From Magnaporthiopsis rhizophila (lineage: Eukaryota > Ascomycota > Sordariomycetes > Magnaporthales > Magnaporthaceae): DNA of 64,000 nt. How positions within the stretch are numbered: the stretch's first letter is position 1; the number at the start of each line of letters is the position of its first letter. The DNA lies in assembly GCA_003049465.1 (NCBI GenBank), contig PYSS01000094.1:62001-126000 (forward strand), written 5' to 3'. The notes beneath the pieces are model-generated. The model ran no database searches. It worked only from the letters and a program-made list of their open reading frames with translations, and was not told the DNA's origin. A program made the translations under genes and the position numbers. Below, one piece after another: positions 24,835 through 38,773 of the stretch.

Positions 24835-26527
24835 CATATATTTAATAAATACCTTTATATGCTTTAAAATTAATCCTAATATTTTTAATATGTTAAAATA
24901 TACATGTTTTATTTATAATTTTATTATAAAGCTTTTACTTATAGCAGTATAATAATTTCGACCCATATTAACCTGTATATTAATAAAGCAATAATTATTA
25001 AGGATTATAAAAATAATAAAAGATAATTCATTTATATTTCGTTCAATTTTTTTTAAATTTGCCGCTTATTATTTGTTAAATATTAATCTGATATTATTTT
25101 AATTATTATATTCCTTTTTCCTCCCCTGGCTAAAATTTGGACCAAAAATTATTCGTTTTCTGCCTCGGTCCTTTTCTCGATAATAATTTGGGTTACATTG
25201 GCTTATAATCTAATAATTGGGAGAAGTTTGCGGATTTTGGATATATATCCCATTTTGCCGGAATAATAATATGCCCTTTTTTCCCGCCTGGTTTTTATTT
25301 CCTCCGGGATAGCTCAAATTAATTTACTGGGTTCCTCCACCGTTTTTATGTTTTTTACCCTTAGGCTTTTTTTTGGCTTAAATTGTATATTTCCCACTGT
25401 TATTTGGGTATTACCATTCTTATTTATAATTAGGGGCATGGTATTAACGGATAAATTATTATAATAAAAGTATTATTTTATATCGATTATTTCCAGGTGT
25501 TATATAATTATTTGAAATATTTTAACCATATAATTATATAAGCTAATTTTATCTAATTATCCTATAAAGGCTTTTCGGATCCGGTATAATACCCTGGGTT
25601 TAAAATAATTGATCCTAACCTTTTTTAGCCAATTTCAATTATCCGCTATTGCAAAGTCCTTTTCGAAAAAAATATAAAAAAGTATTAAATAACTTTTTTT
25701 TTTTTCATTTTAAATATTTCCAAATATGCTAATATCTATGATTATTTAAATAAATCGTTAAATATTTCGGTTAAGTACTGGAAAAATTTGATCGGGTTAT
25801 AAAAAGCTTTATATTCCTTTTATATTTGTAATAAATATATACAATTGCTTAAATGTTCGGGATTAGGTATATTTAAATATATTTAAATTGGTTTTTATTA
25901 TTACCGATAAATTCCGCATTTTTTTAAAATTTATAACTAATCGATTATTTCCAGGTTATAAAAAAGCTTTTATTATTTCCGTATAATAAGGGCTTTTTTA
26001 GTAATCTATATTTGGATATACTAATTTTACTGGTTAGCTTATTATTGGAAATATATAAATATATTAATATATTGCTTAATGTTTAATAAATAATTGTTTA
26101 AATTTATGAAGGAATTATTAAGAAAAATAGCAAACGTATAAAATTAAAACCTCAAGCTTTTGTATCGCTTATACCGAATTATTTTATTTATTTAATAATC
26201 TCTTTCAATTATTATTGCGGGTTTGTTATAAATATTAGCTTGCAACGCTTCTAATATATAATATAGCTCGGTAAAAAAGGCTCCGTAATTGCCAAAAAAA
26301 ATTGCCCGTTCCATAAATTTTTCGGTTTAATCCGTTATTGCAGAAAAGATTTTGTTAAAAAATAATAGGTTAGGCCATAAAAAGGTTGTCTGGTAGGTGC
26401 CAAAATGGTATTATTCTACAAAATAAGGAGGAAAAGGGCAAAAGCGGGCCTTGCCCTTGGAGGGCTTAAAGCGACCCCTATATACGGGAGTTCTGGCCCA
26501 AGGAGCACCCCTTGGTCATATGAACCG
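24835..26527. other. AT-rich degenerate region, probably minus-strand transposon coding remnants
   Basis: No intact frame. A minus-strand translation near 25,500-25,600 gives a polyprotein-like run (KAFIGxLDKISLYNYMVKIF) that I cannot place in a family. No LTR or TIR borders were found. Confidence 0.4.
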
Positions 26528-26720
26528 TGCCCAGCACGGATCCGTAACAGCTCCAGCGGTGCACCTTAACCCTGCAGCAGGGAGACACAATAAGGCACAT
26601 ACATTAGAAGGATCTCTGGATTTATCTGCAAAAATAACAGATCCACGGATCCAGGACAGGATTTTTGGATTTATTTGCAAAGGTAATAAATCAAAAATAA
26701 TAAAAAAACTAGTATAGAAA
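26528..26720 (+). repeat. Partial gypsy LTR, cut by element E
   Basis: The block from AGCTCCAGCGGTGCACC to the AAGGATCTCTGGATTTATCT segment matches the middle of the 10,509-10,910 LTR. It ends where the minus-strand LTR of element E starts (26,721) and does not resume. It is visibly less RIP-mutated than the internal regions. The 100 bp before it is GC-rich and unrecognised. Confidence 0.5.
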
Positions 26721-27865
26721 TGTTACAATCACAGGCCTTCTGCTCCTAGGGTAGGGCACCTAGGGGCGGTGTTAAGCAGTACTGGTTTTGCAAGGTCGCT
26801 TTGCACGCAATCTGGGGTTTGGTAAGAATATTGTCTGTTATTGCTTGCCCAAAGGGATATTTTGGAGCTAACTTAGGTTAACTAATACCAAGGCCTCAGT
26901 CAAAACTATTTTTAAACAGGATAAAAATGTCCCCCTATATACTTGTAACCTTTCGTACCATACCTGTGCTATATGTATTATATTTATAGCCCATATAACC
27001 TATATTATGTATATTATATTTGTAACTATTATATCACTTTGGTTAGGTAAATGCCTGATCCCGTAACCCCCTTTTTCTTTTGGCCTTAATTATTCGGCCT
27101 TTAATTTTTATAATTGCGGAATAAAAATATTTTGTTAGGGGTTAGCCCTAACCCTTTTGCTTTTTGCCAGTTATGGTTATAATATCAGATTTCTTTTTTT
27201 AGGCCAATTTTTTTTGGTTATAACTAATCCTCCTTTATCCTTTTATTTATAATAAATTTTTCTTTTTATTATTCCCGTTCTTTTTTTCCAACAAAATATC
27301 CGGTCGGGTGCAAAAATATAGGCCGGCATTTTCGATTATCCATTAAATTAACCTTTTTTTTGCTATTTTATTTTTTTCTGTTTTCATACCTTTTTGTTCC
27401 AATTACAAACCTAATGGCCTGCACCAATGCATTGTATCCTTTTATAACCGTTCCTATTGCGAGTAATGCATTTGTTAAAATTGCTCCCGTTATAATATTC
27501 GGGGCCCAGTACCAAAACACCTGCTTATTTATAATATTCAGCATTTTTGCCTAAAAACAAAACTGAAAATTGCAAAAAAAAAGCTGCGGGTATTTTTTGC
27601 CAAAATTAAGCGTTTGCAAAAACAAAAAAAAATAATAGCATAAAAAATTAACTTGTATTATTCGGTGCAAAATTAATAATATTAAAAACCTGAAGCGGAT
27701 AAAACAGAAAAAGGCCGAAAAGGCAGCCATATAACCTTTTGTTGCGCTTTTTAATTTTCCGGCCCCCGATTTTCCCTTATTATTTGGCTAAAATAAGCTC
27801 GGGATTAATTTAAACCTTAACCTGCTTGTTTTTTTTAACCGAATAAATTATATTTTTAAAAGGGT
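26721..27865 (-). mobile_element. Element E: 3' end of a gypsy element (LTR plus 0.68 kb)
   Basis: The LTR at 26,721-27,184 (TGTTACAATC to GGTTATAATA on the plus strand) is followed by the complement of the purine tract (TTTCTTTTTTTAGGCC). Sequence colinear with the 3' end of element C (compare 29,719-30,420) then follows. Similarity ends near 27,865, so the element is truncated there; no 5' LTR is present. Confidence 0.65.
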
Positions 27866-28534
27866 TAAAAATACCCGCAATACCGGTAATACGATCGAAA
27901 AACCGGGTGTATGGCAAAATATACATGCGGATGCAGCATATGCATAAAAAAATATAAAAAAAAACTCCAAACAAAACCGGGCTTGTTTTGGATCGGTGCT
28001 ATTATATTGTTAGGGATAATAAAATATGATAAAAAAAATAGCGGAATATCGGAATATAAGCGGAAAAATGGGCGAGTATAAACGAAAATAAGAAATAATG
28101 CATAATTAATATGCCGATCGTAAAAAAAAGGGAAAAAAAAGGAAAAAAAAAGCAAAAGCCCAAAAAAATAAAACAAAGTAACAAAAACGGAAATATATAA
28201 AAGCAAAAAATAAAATAGCAATTTCCTAATTAAAAAGAAGCATTTTATTATTAATAATAATACGCTATAATACTATGCAAATAATAGCGCAAAAATAGCA
28301 ATACAGTATTATATAACAACTTATGCGATACAAATAATAGCACAGCATTAATTAGCAATTGGGAAATGCTTTATCACTAATATTAATGCACCAAAACACA
28401 ATATAAATAACAGCACAATACTGGGAACGCAATGTTATATAATTGCCCAGCCAGACCCAAATGATAGCAAAATACAGGCAATAATACGGTATTAATTAGC
28501 AATTGGAGGACCAACTGCGATTTAATGGGTGGTA
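27866..28534. other. AT-rich sequence with AATAGCA-type repeats, no gene
   Basis: A-rich on the plus strand, so the minus strand gives a false 118-codon frame made of Phe/Leu/Tyr. From 28,250 to 28,520, short motifs such as AATAATAGC, AATAGCACA and TTAATTAGCAATTGG recur irregularly. No known element was recognised. Confidence 0.45.
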
Positions 28535-28664
28535 CTGTTACGGGACCAAACCCGCACACCTGTATTTAGCCAGTGATCCGCCGGCTCCCTACAGAGCTAA
28601 CGGACCTGCCTCTTTGTGCAACAACAGATTTTCAACCTAGCACCCAGCTGCTGTGCCGTGACAA
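28535..28664 (-). mobile_element. MITE-like element, copy 2 of the 130-bp type
   Basis: Inverse copy of 1,850-1,979 at the same length. On the plus strand it starts CTGTTACGGGACCAAACC and ends GTGCCGTGACAA. It directly abuts ATTATAATA, the last bases of an LTR, followed by the internal start of element F. It therefore sits at the very end of F's lost 5' LTR. Confidence 0.6.
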
Positions 28665-29246
28665 TTATAATATTTTAACTGATTTTATTTAGCATTTACC
28701 GGAGGTAATAAGCAGTTAATAGTTATATCGACCGCAATAGCAGCACCCGGGGTTATTATAAATGGCAAAATTTATAACAATCCCTTTTAAACCTTGCAGG
28801 CCATTATCAAAAAAATTGAAATTCAGGAAAAGGAATTTAAAAAGTATAAAAACCAGCCCAAGGTGCCCCTAACTTATAAGTTCCCCATTTTGGAAAAGCA
28901 CAACAAAAAAAGGCAGGTTTAAAATATTTTTTACCAAATGCAAAAGTTATTTTTATTTTTACCGAGATAATTTTTAAAATAAATAATAAAAAATTGCTTA
29001 TACTTCTATTTATTTTAACGGTAAAATTTAGGACTTGTTTAAATCTAGATAGGCCGATTATTTAAAAGATATAATAAATTAAAGGAGTTTATTTAGTTAA
29101 TATTCGAGGATTTTGATAAATTTGGCAAAAAGGTTGCTAAAATATTTGGCCAGGTGGATAAAAAGTAAGTGGCCAAAAGAAAATTATTTTAATTGTGCTA
29201 AAAGGGATTAATATCCACCTATACTGCAAAATTCCAGCAAATTATT
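28665..29246 (+). mobile_element. Element F, part 1: gypsy gag start (host of element C)
   Basis: The internal start TTTTAACTGATTTTATTTAG at about 28,675 and the gag region match elements A, D and G up to 29,246, where the minus-strand element C is inserted. The reading continues at 52,785. The TTATT preceding C is the left half of C's target duplication. Confidence 0.75.
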
Positions 29247-29718
29247 TGTCACAAACACAGGCCTTCTTCTCTTAGGGTAAGGCACCTAAGGGCGGTGTTA
29301 AGCAGTACTGGGTTGCAAGGTTGCCTCGTATATAATTTAGGGGTCTGATGGAACAATTATTTATATTACTTGCCCAAAAGGGTATTTTAGAGCTAACTTA
29401 GGTCAACTAATACCAAAGCCTCAATCGAGAATTACCTAAAGCCTAAGAAAACCCTCCTATTTATACCCGAGGCCCTTTTGTGCTGCCTAGCGTGCTATCT
29501 CTACTATAAATATAACTAATATAACACCTGGTTTGGCGTGCTATATTTGTTATAAATATAGCAAATATAGCACCTGTCCCTTAGGTAAGCTATTATGTAA
29601 CCCTTATCAGTATGACCTTGGTTGCTTGGCCCCTGGCCTTTGCAATTACGGGGTAAAAGCATCCTATTAGGGCTTAGCCTTCCAACCCTTCTGTCCCTTG
29701 CCAGCCATGGTTATAACA
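29247..29718 (-). repeat. 3' LTR of element C
   Basis: The plus-strand view starts TGTCACAAACACAGGCC and ends GCCATGGTTATAACA, followed by the complement of the polypurine tract (CCAGGTTCCCGTTTTTAAGC). At 472 bp it nearly equals the reassembled 5' LTR of about 474 bp. Confidence 0.8.
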
Positions 29719-31352
29719 CCAGGTTCCCGTTTTTAAGCCAAATGCCTTTAACCATACCTGCAATTCCATTTGTTTTTTCTCGGTAAATGCCCTTTTTTTT
29801 ACCAATTTCCGTTCTTTCGTTTGATAGCATATTTGGCCGGATACAAAAATATAAGCCGGCGCCCTCAATCTTTCGTCGGGATAACCTTCTTTGTACTATC
29901 TTGTTATCCCCCATTTCCATACCCTTTTGTTCCAATTATAAAGCTAACGGCTTATACCAATATAATATATCCTTTAGCAATCATTTGCATTGAAAATAAT
30001 GCATTTGTTAAAATTGTTCCTGCTATAATATTCTGTGCCCGATATTTAAGCATTTTTTTATATAATACTCAGTACATTTATTTAAAAAAGGAGCTAAAAA
30101 TTGCAAAAAAGAAACATCGAATTATTAATGCAAAAATCAAGCATTTTACAAACAAAAAAAATAATAGCAAAAAAATTGGCTCGTGCAATTTGTCGTAAAA
30201 TTAATAATATTAAGGAACTAAAACGGGTTAAACGGGAAAAAGCCGAAAAGATGGCCATATAAACCCCCGCTTTTCCCGATTTTCCATTCCCTAAATTTTC
30301 TTTGCTGCCTCCGGGCTAGGCCAATCCTTTGGTTAATCCCGATCTGGATCTGCTTGTTTTTTTTTAACCGGGTTAATTGTTATTTTTTTTAATAATTTCT
30401 TTTAATTATATAGCGCAGCAATAATACGCTTATTTTTTAAATAAAAGGGTTTGGAATTAACTTTTGGCGCACCCTAAACCTGATAATGCCTTATTACATG
30501 CAGCAATACATTATTATGCTTTTTTTTACTAATATTTTTGTAATTATTTTTGCCGATACTTTTATAAAGCCTTTTGGCAGTTTCTAAGGTTCGTTTTTTT
30601 TACACATTATATTTATATCCCTATCCTGCCCATTTAACCAGGTACTATTATTTGCAATAACATATTTTATTATTTAAGGATTTTTTCGATTTTCCATTTC
30701 TGGTTTGGGTTAATTTTATTTACTCCGTGCTTTTTAAACCAGGCGGTGCCGATTTTAGCAAAAAATATAAAAAATAGGGTGAATCTTTATAATTAACGGT
30801 AATTGAAATTCGTAATTAACTGCTAAAATTATTTTTTTAATTTTAAATAATCCGAATTTTTTTATAATTCAGCTTATTATTTAGCCGTTTTATTTTAATA
30901 TTATAGCATAAAAGATAAATGCTCTCCCTTTTTTTTAAAAGGTTGGTTTTTTGAGCTTGTTTTTATTTGCCTGGGTGGATATATATTTCTGTAACTTTTC
31001 AAGCTTTTTTTTTACAAACACTTATATAGTTTGGTTATTTTTATAATTTGTATTTCCGCTATTAAAGTATTTTTTTGCCCTAAATTCCTTATATACCATA
31101 AGTATAAACCCATAATTTGCAAAAAATGGTATAATTTTTATGCTTTTATATACCGAATTATTATAAGCAAATTAGGCCATAACAATAGTTATACCCAGTT
31201 ATTTTATTTGTAATTAATAAAATATTATAAATATTATTTTATGGTTTGATTTATTTGCTTTAACTGTCCATTTATTTTGAATGGTAAGCTATTAATAGTA
31301 TATATTTTGCTTTAAATTTGCCTATTAGGGCCTTCCAAAATTTGCTAATAAA

Positions 31353-31811
31353 TGTTACGACCACAGCTGGCAGGGGACAGAAGGGTTGGGAGGCTAAGCC
31401 CCAACAGGACGCCTTTACCCCGCAATTGCGCAGGCCAAGGGCCCAGCGATTAAAGCCAGGCTGTAAAGAGAGTCACGTAACATTAGGTGATTTGTGATCT
31501 GCTTTACAAATCACAGATTAAAAAAGGTGATTTATGATTTGCCTTGCAGATTACAGATTAAGGAACCTAATAAGGAGGTTGCCCGCCTATAAATAAAGGC
31601 AGGACCTCCGGGCAAAAATAGGTAATTTTAATTAAGGTTTTGGTATCAGTTAACCTAAATTAGCTCCAAAATAACCCTTTGGGCAAGCAATAACAAATAA
31701 CGTTTTTATCAAACCCTTAAATCACATGTAAAGCGATTTTGCAAAACCAGTACTGCTTAACACCGCCTTTAGGTGCTTTATTCTAGGAGCAGAAGGTTTA
31801 TAATTGTAATA
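31353..31811 (+). repeat. 5' LTR of element D
   Basis: Runs from TGTTACGACCACAGCTGGC to TAATTGTAATA, followed by TTTTAACTGATCCTG. It includes two copies of the 40-bp unit seen amplified at 17,606. Confidence 0.85.
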
Positions 31812-34800
31812 TTTTAACTGATCCTGTTTAGCATTTATTAGAGGTACAAATAATAAATAATTATATCGATTGCAGTTAAAAAAATTAAAATTATTACTAT
31901 CGATAGCCAGGATTATAATAATCCTGTTACAGTTTTAAAAATCCTCATCGAAAAGTTCGAAAAATTTAAAAAATAATTTAAAACTATTTTTATTTATAGG
32001 TTTCCTACTCCGGATAAATATAACGAAAAAAAAGGAAAATTTAAAAAAAATTTTATGAAATGCAAAAGTTATTTTAAATTTTATTAGAACAGTTTCCAAA
32101 ACAATTACCAAAAAATAGTTTATGCTGCTAGCCGCCTCGATAGCAAAATTAAGGATTAATTCAAGCCCGTATGGGCCGATTATTTTAAAGGAAATAATAA
32201 ATTAAGCAAATTTACCAAACTAATATTTACAAATTTCGAAAAGTTTGGCAAAAAAATGGCCAAAATATTTAGGCAAATAAACAAAAAGCAAATGGCCAAA
32301 AAAAGTTATTTTAACTGCGCTAAAAAGGACCAGCATTTATTTATACCGCTAAATTTTAGCAATTTATTAATAAATTTAACTAAACGGAAAATACCAAAAT
32401 ATTTTAATTTTACCAAAAATAAAAAAATAATATAAAAAATAAACTGGCCAAAGAAAAAAAGCCTAAAAATTTTGTTAATTATATTATTAAAACCATTCGT
32501 ATTAATAATAAACTATACGAATAATACCAAACAAAAAAGGTTAATAATCCCAGCCACTATAATAAAATAATAAAACAAACCAGAAAAAAGCCAAACAATA
32601 ATAATTTATTATGCATAAAATGCATTTAAAATTTATAAATTTATTAATAAGGGTTACGTACCCCTAATAACAAAAAAGCAGCACAGGAAACAGAAGCATG
32701 TTAAATAACAAAACGCTAAAAATGGAGGGTATTTTAAATACGGATAACAGGAATATATTAAAAAGGACTGTCCCCAAAAATAGCAGCAATTTATAATTAC
32801 CCGATATATGAACCAAAAAAAAGCTTTGTGTTCCGGAGCCTCGTATACCTGGATATATTGTTTTAATAACGGGTATTTTATGCATAAGCCGAATAAAAAT
32901 AGGATAGGCTGATACCCTTAATAAAAGATTATTACCACCCGGCAATTCAATTGGTTAAAATTTAATTATAACAAATGCAAAGACAAAAAAATAAAAAAAT
33001 CCGGGAAGCCGAAAAACGAAAGGTTAAATTGGTCGAATTGGTTAAATAAAATACCCACAATAATCGAGCTTAAAGGGTTAAAAAGGCAAAAAACGCCAGA
33101 ATCGGCCGGTGCGCTTGCCAAAAGCAATATCGAGGCTTTACAAAAAAAATAACGCGCGCTTCAGCAAATACTAGCAATTTTAAAAGAATTATCGATCCAA
33201 AAAAAATATTGGATATTTTTAGCAAAAAAGGAAATTTTAATACCGATATTAGGATTAACCAAAAACCGTTTGGATAAATATATTTAACCAAAAGGCCAAA
33301 AAAAATCTCGAATTGGGCAAGTTTTGGGTATTTATAAAAGCAGGCCCCAATAAAATCCAAAAATAGCATATCGAAATAATAAATATAAGAAAAACATATA
33401 CCGTGTATTAAGGTTAAGGCAAAGCATCTTACCAAAAAATTTACACCTATACCCATAAAATATTAATATATTTGTTATTTAAAACGTGGCCCAACGATCC
33501 GAAAAAATCCGAAAACCGCAAATTATACCGCAAAATGCTTGCAATAAAAAATAATAAATAGCGCCTAAATTAAGGCCGAAATAACCAAACCATTATTTAT
33601 TATAAAAAATATATATATTAAATACGGTACTAGGAAAATAATCCATTTTTATACCAGCAAAACTATATAATTGTAAAGGATTATAAAAATCTGGCGGTAA
33701 ATAGCCCCGGGTATGCTGGAATTTTTTGGGCAAAATGCTTATATCATGCTTATAGCGATTATTTATTTAAAAAGCTAAAAAACGATTGGTTCCCAGTAAG
33801 GAATAATAAAAAGCCTCGGGGCCTGCCCAGGTGGGAGTGGCAATTATCTAAATAGCAAATTATATTATATAACCGTATTAAAAAAACAGTAATATTTGTC
33901 TTAGCACTTTATTATTTTGTGATATATATAGCAAAATTGCTTCCGTATTATGCGTATAAAAAAGCAAAATATAAGCGCCACGCCGAAAAAAAGCTAAAAA
34001 TTGGCAAACTGGACAGTTTTATCCTAATTACCAGTACAAACCAAAAAATTAGGGTATTTTACCGGAATAAAGGTCCGGTATAGACAAAAAAAAAACGAAT
34101 CAAAAAAATCCTAGCAAAAATTATAAATAATTATTTATATTATATTAGGAAAATAATCAGGTGGCAAAAATAATAGTTAATAATAATAATCGATTGCGAA
34201 TCTAATAAAAATTATATTATACCAGGAACGGTAATAAAGTACGGTATACCGATATATTGGAAATAATAATTATACGGTTTTGGAACCGTAAAAAAAGCGG
34301 TTATTTATAATAGCGGAATAATCGATTTAAAAATAAATTGATTTAGGTTTAAAATTACAGGGAAAATTTGCAAAATTACCCTAAATATTATAAATATAAA
34401 AAAAACCTGGTTTTGGGTTTCCCCTGGTTTAAAAGTTTAATTTTTTAATAAATTAAATTTTGGAGGAAATTTAATAAAAAAAGTTATTATTGGAAAATAA
34501 GGAAGGCCAATAGCCACGGGCCCTGAATTATAAAAAACAAAAACCAAACAGGGTTATTATAATAATAGCAGAATTTGATAATTAACCCTGGCAAATTGCA
34601 TTAACGGATTTGCAATTATCAGGCAATATCGGCCTTAATAACAAAAAATTTAAAAATAAGGGCAAAATTATAAAAAAAATTATAATTAAAACTATAATTT
34701 AGAAAAAACCATAACCAAAATTAATAATCAAAAAACAAAAATAATAAAAGATTATAACCATAATTATAATTTATTTAATAAATAGGCATATCAATATTTA

Positions 34801-35184
34801 AAAAATGTTCCCGAAAAATATTATCGGTACTGGAGGCTGTTCCAAAAAAAATTTTGGGAACAGGATTTCCGAAATACGGACCGTTTAATTATAAAACCAA
34901 GCTTAAACCAAAAATATAATTTAATTATCAAAAGCTGTACCGGTTAAACCCCAAACAATAAAAATTATTACAAAAATAATTTACAGAAAACCTGAAATAA
35001 AGCATTATCCGATTTACGGATTCTCTTATAAGATATAAAATATTGTTCATCTTTAAAAAAAAACAAAAAAACGGATATATATCGATTGCCGTCCGCTAAA
35101 TAAGGCTATAATAAAAGATCGGTATCCTTTACTTTTTATCGATAAGTTACAAAACAAACTTGGCAAAGCCAAATAATTTATGGT

Positions 35185-35579
35185 TGTTACAATCACAGAC
35201 CTTCTGCTCCTAGGGTAGGGCACCTAGGGGCGGTGTTGAGCAGTAATGGGTCTTGCAAGATCGCCTTGCACGCGGTCTGGGGTCTGGTAGGAACGTTGTC
35301 TGTTATTGCTTACCTAAGGGGGTGCTTTGGAGCTAACTTAGGTTGACTGATGCCGAGGCCTCGGTTAAGATTACCTTAGTACCTGGGAAACCCATCCTTC
35401 TTATAGTCGGATACTTCCCTATTAAAGTTCCTTGTGGATCTGTTGTCTTTGCCAACAGATCCAGAGATCCTCCTGGAATCACGTGACCTACCGCGCTGCC
35501 CCGCCGCGGGGTTGAGGCACAGCGCTGGGGGTTAGCCCTAGCCCTCCTGTCCCCTCCGGGCGTAGCGCGGTCGTAACAA
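35185..35579 (-). repeat. Solo LTR inside element D, TSD ATGGT
   Basis: Runs TGTTACAATCACAGACC to GCGCGGTCGTAACA, with ATGGT at 35,180-35,184 and 35,580-35,584. It is strikingly GC-rich and almost free of RIP changes, with intact TGTTAC/GTAACA termini. It belongs to the same LTR subfamily as 10,509-10,910. It is a product of insertion and LTR-LTR recombination, and the youngest layer of the nest. Confidence 0.88.
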
Positions 35580-36926
35580 TGGTTTTAAACTTATGCAAAA
35601 TATATAACTTATTAAAAATTAAAAAAAAATAATTTAAAAACTGCTTTCCGGACCCGATTAGAAATATATAAGTTATTAATAATATTTTTTGGGTTTATTA
35701 ATGCACCAGCCACATTCCAGCGAATAATTAACCATATATTGCAAAAATATTTGAATATTTTTGTATTTGCTTATCTGAATAATATCCTGATTTTTTCAAA
35801 AATGCTAAAAAAGTATAAAAAATATATACACAAAATCCTGCAAAAGCTGCAAAATGCAAAATTTTTAGTTAAACCCGAAAAATATAAATAGCATATATAA
35901 AAAGTTATTTTTTTAAAATATATAATTATACCGGATCAAATACGGATAAATTTAAAAAAGTACAGGCTATAAAAAAATAGCCCAAATTAACTAGTATTAA
36001 AAAAATACGGGGCTTTTTGGGCTTTTTGAACTTTTACCAATGATTTATCCGGAATTTTAGCAAAATGGCGTTTTTATTTACAAACTTTACCAAAAATAAC
36101 CACCAGTTTTATTAGGAAATGCAAAAACAAAAAGCTTTTAACCTGCTAAAAAAAATTATAATACAGGAACCAGTATTAGTTTTATTAAACCTAAACAAAT
36201 TTTTTAAAATTAAAACCAACGTATCGGATTTTGCGATCGGGGCCCAATTTAATTAACAAAATAATAACAAAAAGCTGCATCTTTGCGCTTTTTTATTATA
36301 TAAATTTAAAGGACCGAAATTAAATTATCCAATCCATAATAAAAAGTTTATGGTTATTATTCGAGCAATAAAAAATAAAAAATATATTTGCGCCAAGCAA
36401 ACTATTAATTAATGGTTTATATTAATCACAAAAACCTGGCACATTTTATTATTTACCAAATACTAAACAAATAACAAATCCAATAAAGCTAATATTTCCA
36501 GGATTATAATTTTAGGATTAAATATAAAAAAGGGTCAGAAAACGGACAAATAAACGCTTTAAACCGCTAACCGGACCATAAAAACAAAATACCACCAAAA
36601 ACACACACAATTCTAACACAAAAACCAACCAAATTTTTGGTCCCAGCATAATAGGTACTAATAAAAACCATGCTTTAAAAAAAATAAACCTTTAAAAAAA
36701 TGCAGCAAATTTATGGCCAGGTGGCCCATAAATATCAAAAATAACCAAAACCTGGAAAAAACTGCAATAATACCATAAATTTATCGAAATCCGAGCCACA
36801 ATTCCAAAAGCAATTAAAAATTGCAAAACCTGCGCCAAAAATAAAGCCAACCGGCACAAACCTTACGAATTATTTTAACCTTTGCCAGTATTTAATAAGG
36901 CATAGCAAAAAATTACAATAAATTTT

Positions 36927-37151
36927 ATGGTTAAAATTCCTAAATTAAAAAAATCTTTAACAAACATCCAGTACAATAGCATTTTAATAATGGTAAATAG
37001 GTTTACCAAATATGCTTTGTTCCTATTTTATAAAAAAAGCAGCGATATTATAAAATTAGCATATATTTTTATCAAAAATATGATTTTAAAATACGGGATA
37101 TCTAATAAACTGATCACGGACCGAAATAAACTATTTATTAGTAAATTTTGA
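36927..37151 (+). pseudogene. Integrase core fragment of element D
   Basis: A 74-codon open piece with the gypsy integrase pattern: VQYNSILIMVNRFTKYALF, then KKSSDIIKLAYIFI, then ILKYGISNKLITDRNKLF. The first catalytic Asp (normally VDRFTK) is Asn here; the second (ITDR) is kept. It is bounded by stops and is not a gene. Confidence 0.7.
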
Positions 37152-38773
37152 AAAGTTTTAATGGCCAAATTTGAAATAAAACACGCGCTATTAACAGCCT
37201 ATCATCCCGAAACGGATAAATAAACGGAACGAACAAACCAAACTATAAAGCAATATTTATACCATTATATCAATTATAAACAAATTAAGTAGGTATAATT
37301 ATTTTTTATAGCCCAGTTTATTTATAACAGTTCGGTATACAAAAGTATAAAAGTTACACTATTTTTTGAAAATTACGGATTTATACTTACGGTATACAAA
37401 AAACCCAAAACTGAAAAAAATGCTCCAATAGCGGAAATATAAATTACCAAAATAATTAAATTATATAAATACCTGCAAAAAAAGCTTAAAAAGCTTCGAA
37501 AATGCATATTTACCCAAACAAATAAAAAAACCTTAAAAAACCAATCTTTAAAAAAATAGCGTTTATTTTTGTGCTGCAATATTAAAATAAAACGGCTAAA
37601 TAACAAATTGGATCACAAAAAATTCGGACCGTTCAGGATTAAAAAAATAATTTTGCTAATTAATTACGAATTTTAATTACCACTAATTATAAAAATTTAT
37701 TTCGTTTTTTATATTTTTTTGTTAAAACCGGCACCGCCTGGTTCGGAAAGCACGAAATTAATAAAAATTAACCCAAATTAAAAATGGGAAATCGAGGAAA
37801 TTTTTAATAATAAGGTATGCTATTACAAATGGTAATATTTGGTTAAATAGGCAGGATATAAGCATAAATATAATACGTGGGAAAAAAAATAAACCTTAAA
37901 AATTACCAAAATATTTTACAAAAATATCGGCAAAAATAATTATAATAAAGTTAGCAAAAAAAACGCATTAAACGAGCAAAAAAAGTATAAACCTTTTCGC
38001 TTATTTAATTAGGTTATACTGGAAATCGAACCCAAAACTTTTTGTTTAAAAAAATAAATGCGCTATTATTACGCTATACAACCGAAAAAAAAAATTATTA
38101 AAAAAAAAATAATTAATTTAACTAAAAAAAACAAGCAAATTAAAATTAAAAATAACCTTAAAGCTTGTTTAGTTAAAAGGAAATAAAAAAAATAAAAAAC
38201 AGGAATAAAAAGCACAGCAAAAGCCGTTACGGCTGTTTTAGCTTTTTCCCGTTTAATATATTTTAATTTTTCCATATTATTAATATTCCGAAACAGCGCG
38301 TGCAATTATTATTTTAACCAAAGGTTTTTTTGCTTTTGCAAACGTTCCAACCGGTTATTAAAAGCATAATGCTTATTTTTAATAGCCCGAATAGCCATTT
38401 CCAACTATTGGTACTGCTAATTAATAAAACGAAACTGGTTGGGTATCGGGCCAAAAATGTTGCATTTAAAACAATTAATGCAAAAATATGTTATATAATG
38501 CGATAAATTTTAAAAAAAGCGTTATATTTTGCCCGTTTGAGAACCTTGTAATAATAAGTGCAGAAGGGCATAATGATAGCTAATAAAAAGATAATAACTA
38601 GGAGATTTTTCCAACGGAGTGTTAAAAAAAACTGTCGATTTACGCTTTTGTACCTGACCAAACATTTTGTTAGGGTAAAAAAAAAGCAGGAAAATAAGGG
38701 AGAAGCATGCACCGTTAAAAAAGGGTAACTGAACATATAGCCAAAAGAACTTGGCCTAAAAAAAGGGACCTGA

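Noticed and set aside
27865..28221. 118-codon Phe/Leu/Tyr-rich frame suggesting a membrane protein
   Set aside because: It is the complement of an A-rich tract, with no conserved motif; such frames are abundant in this composition.
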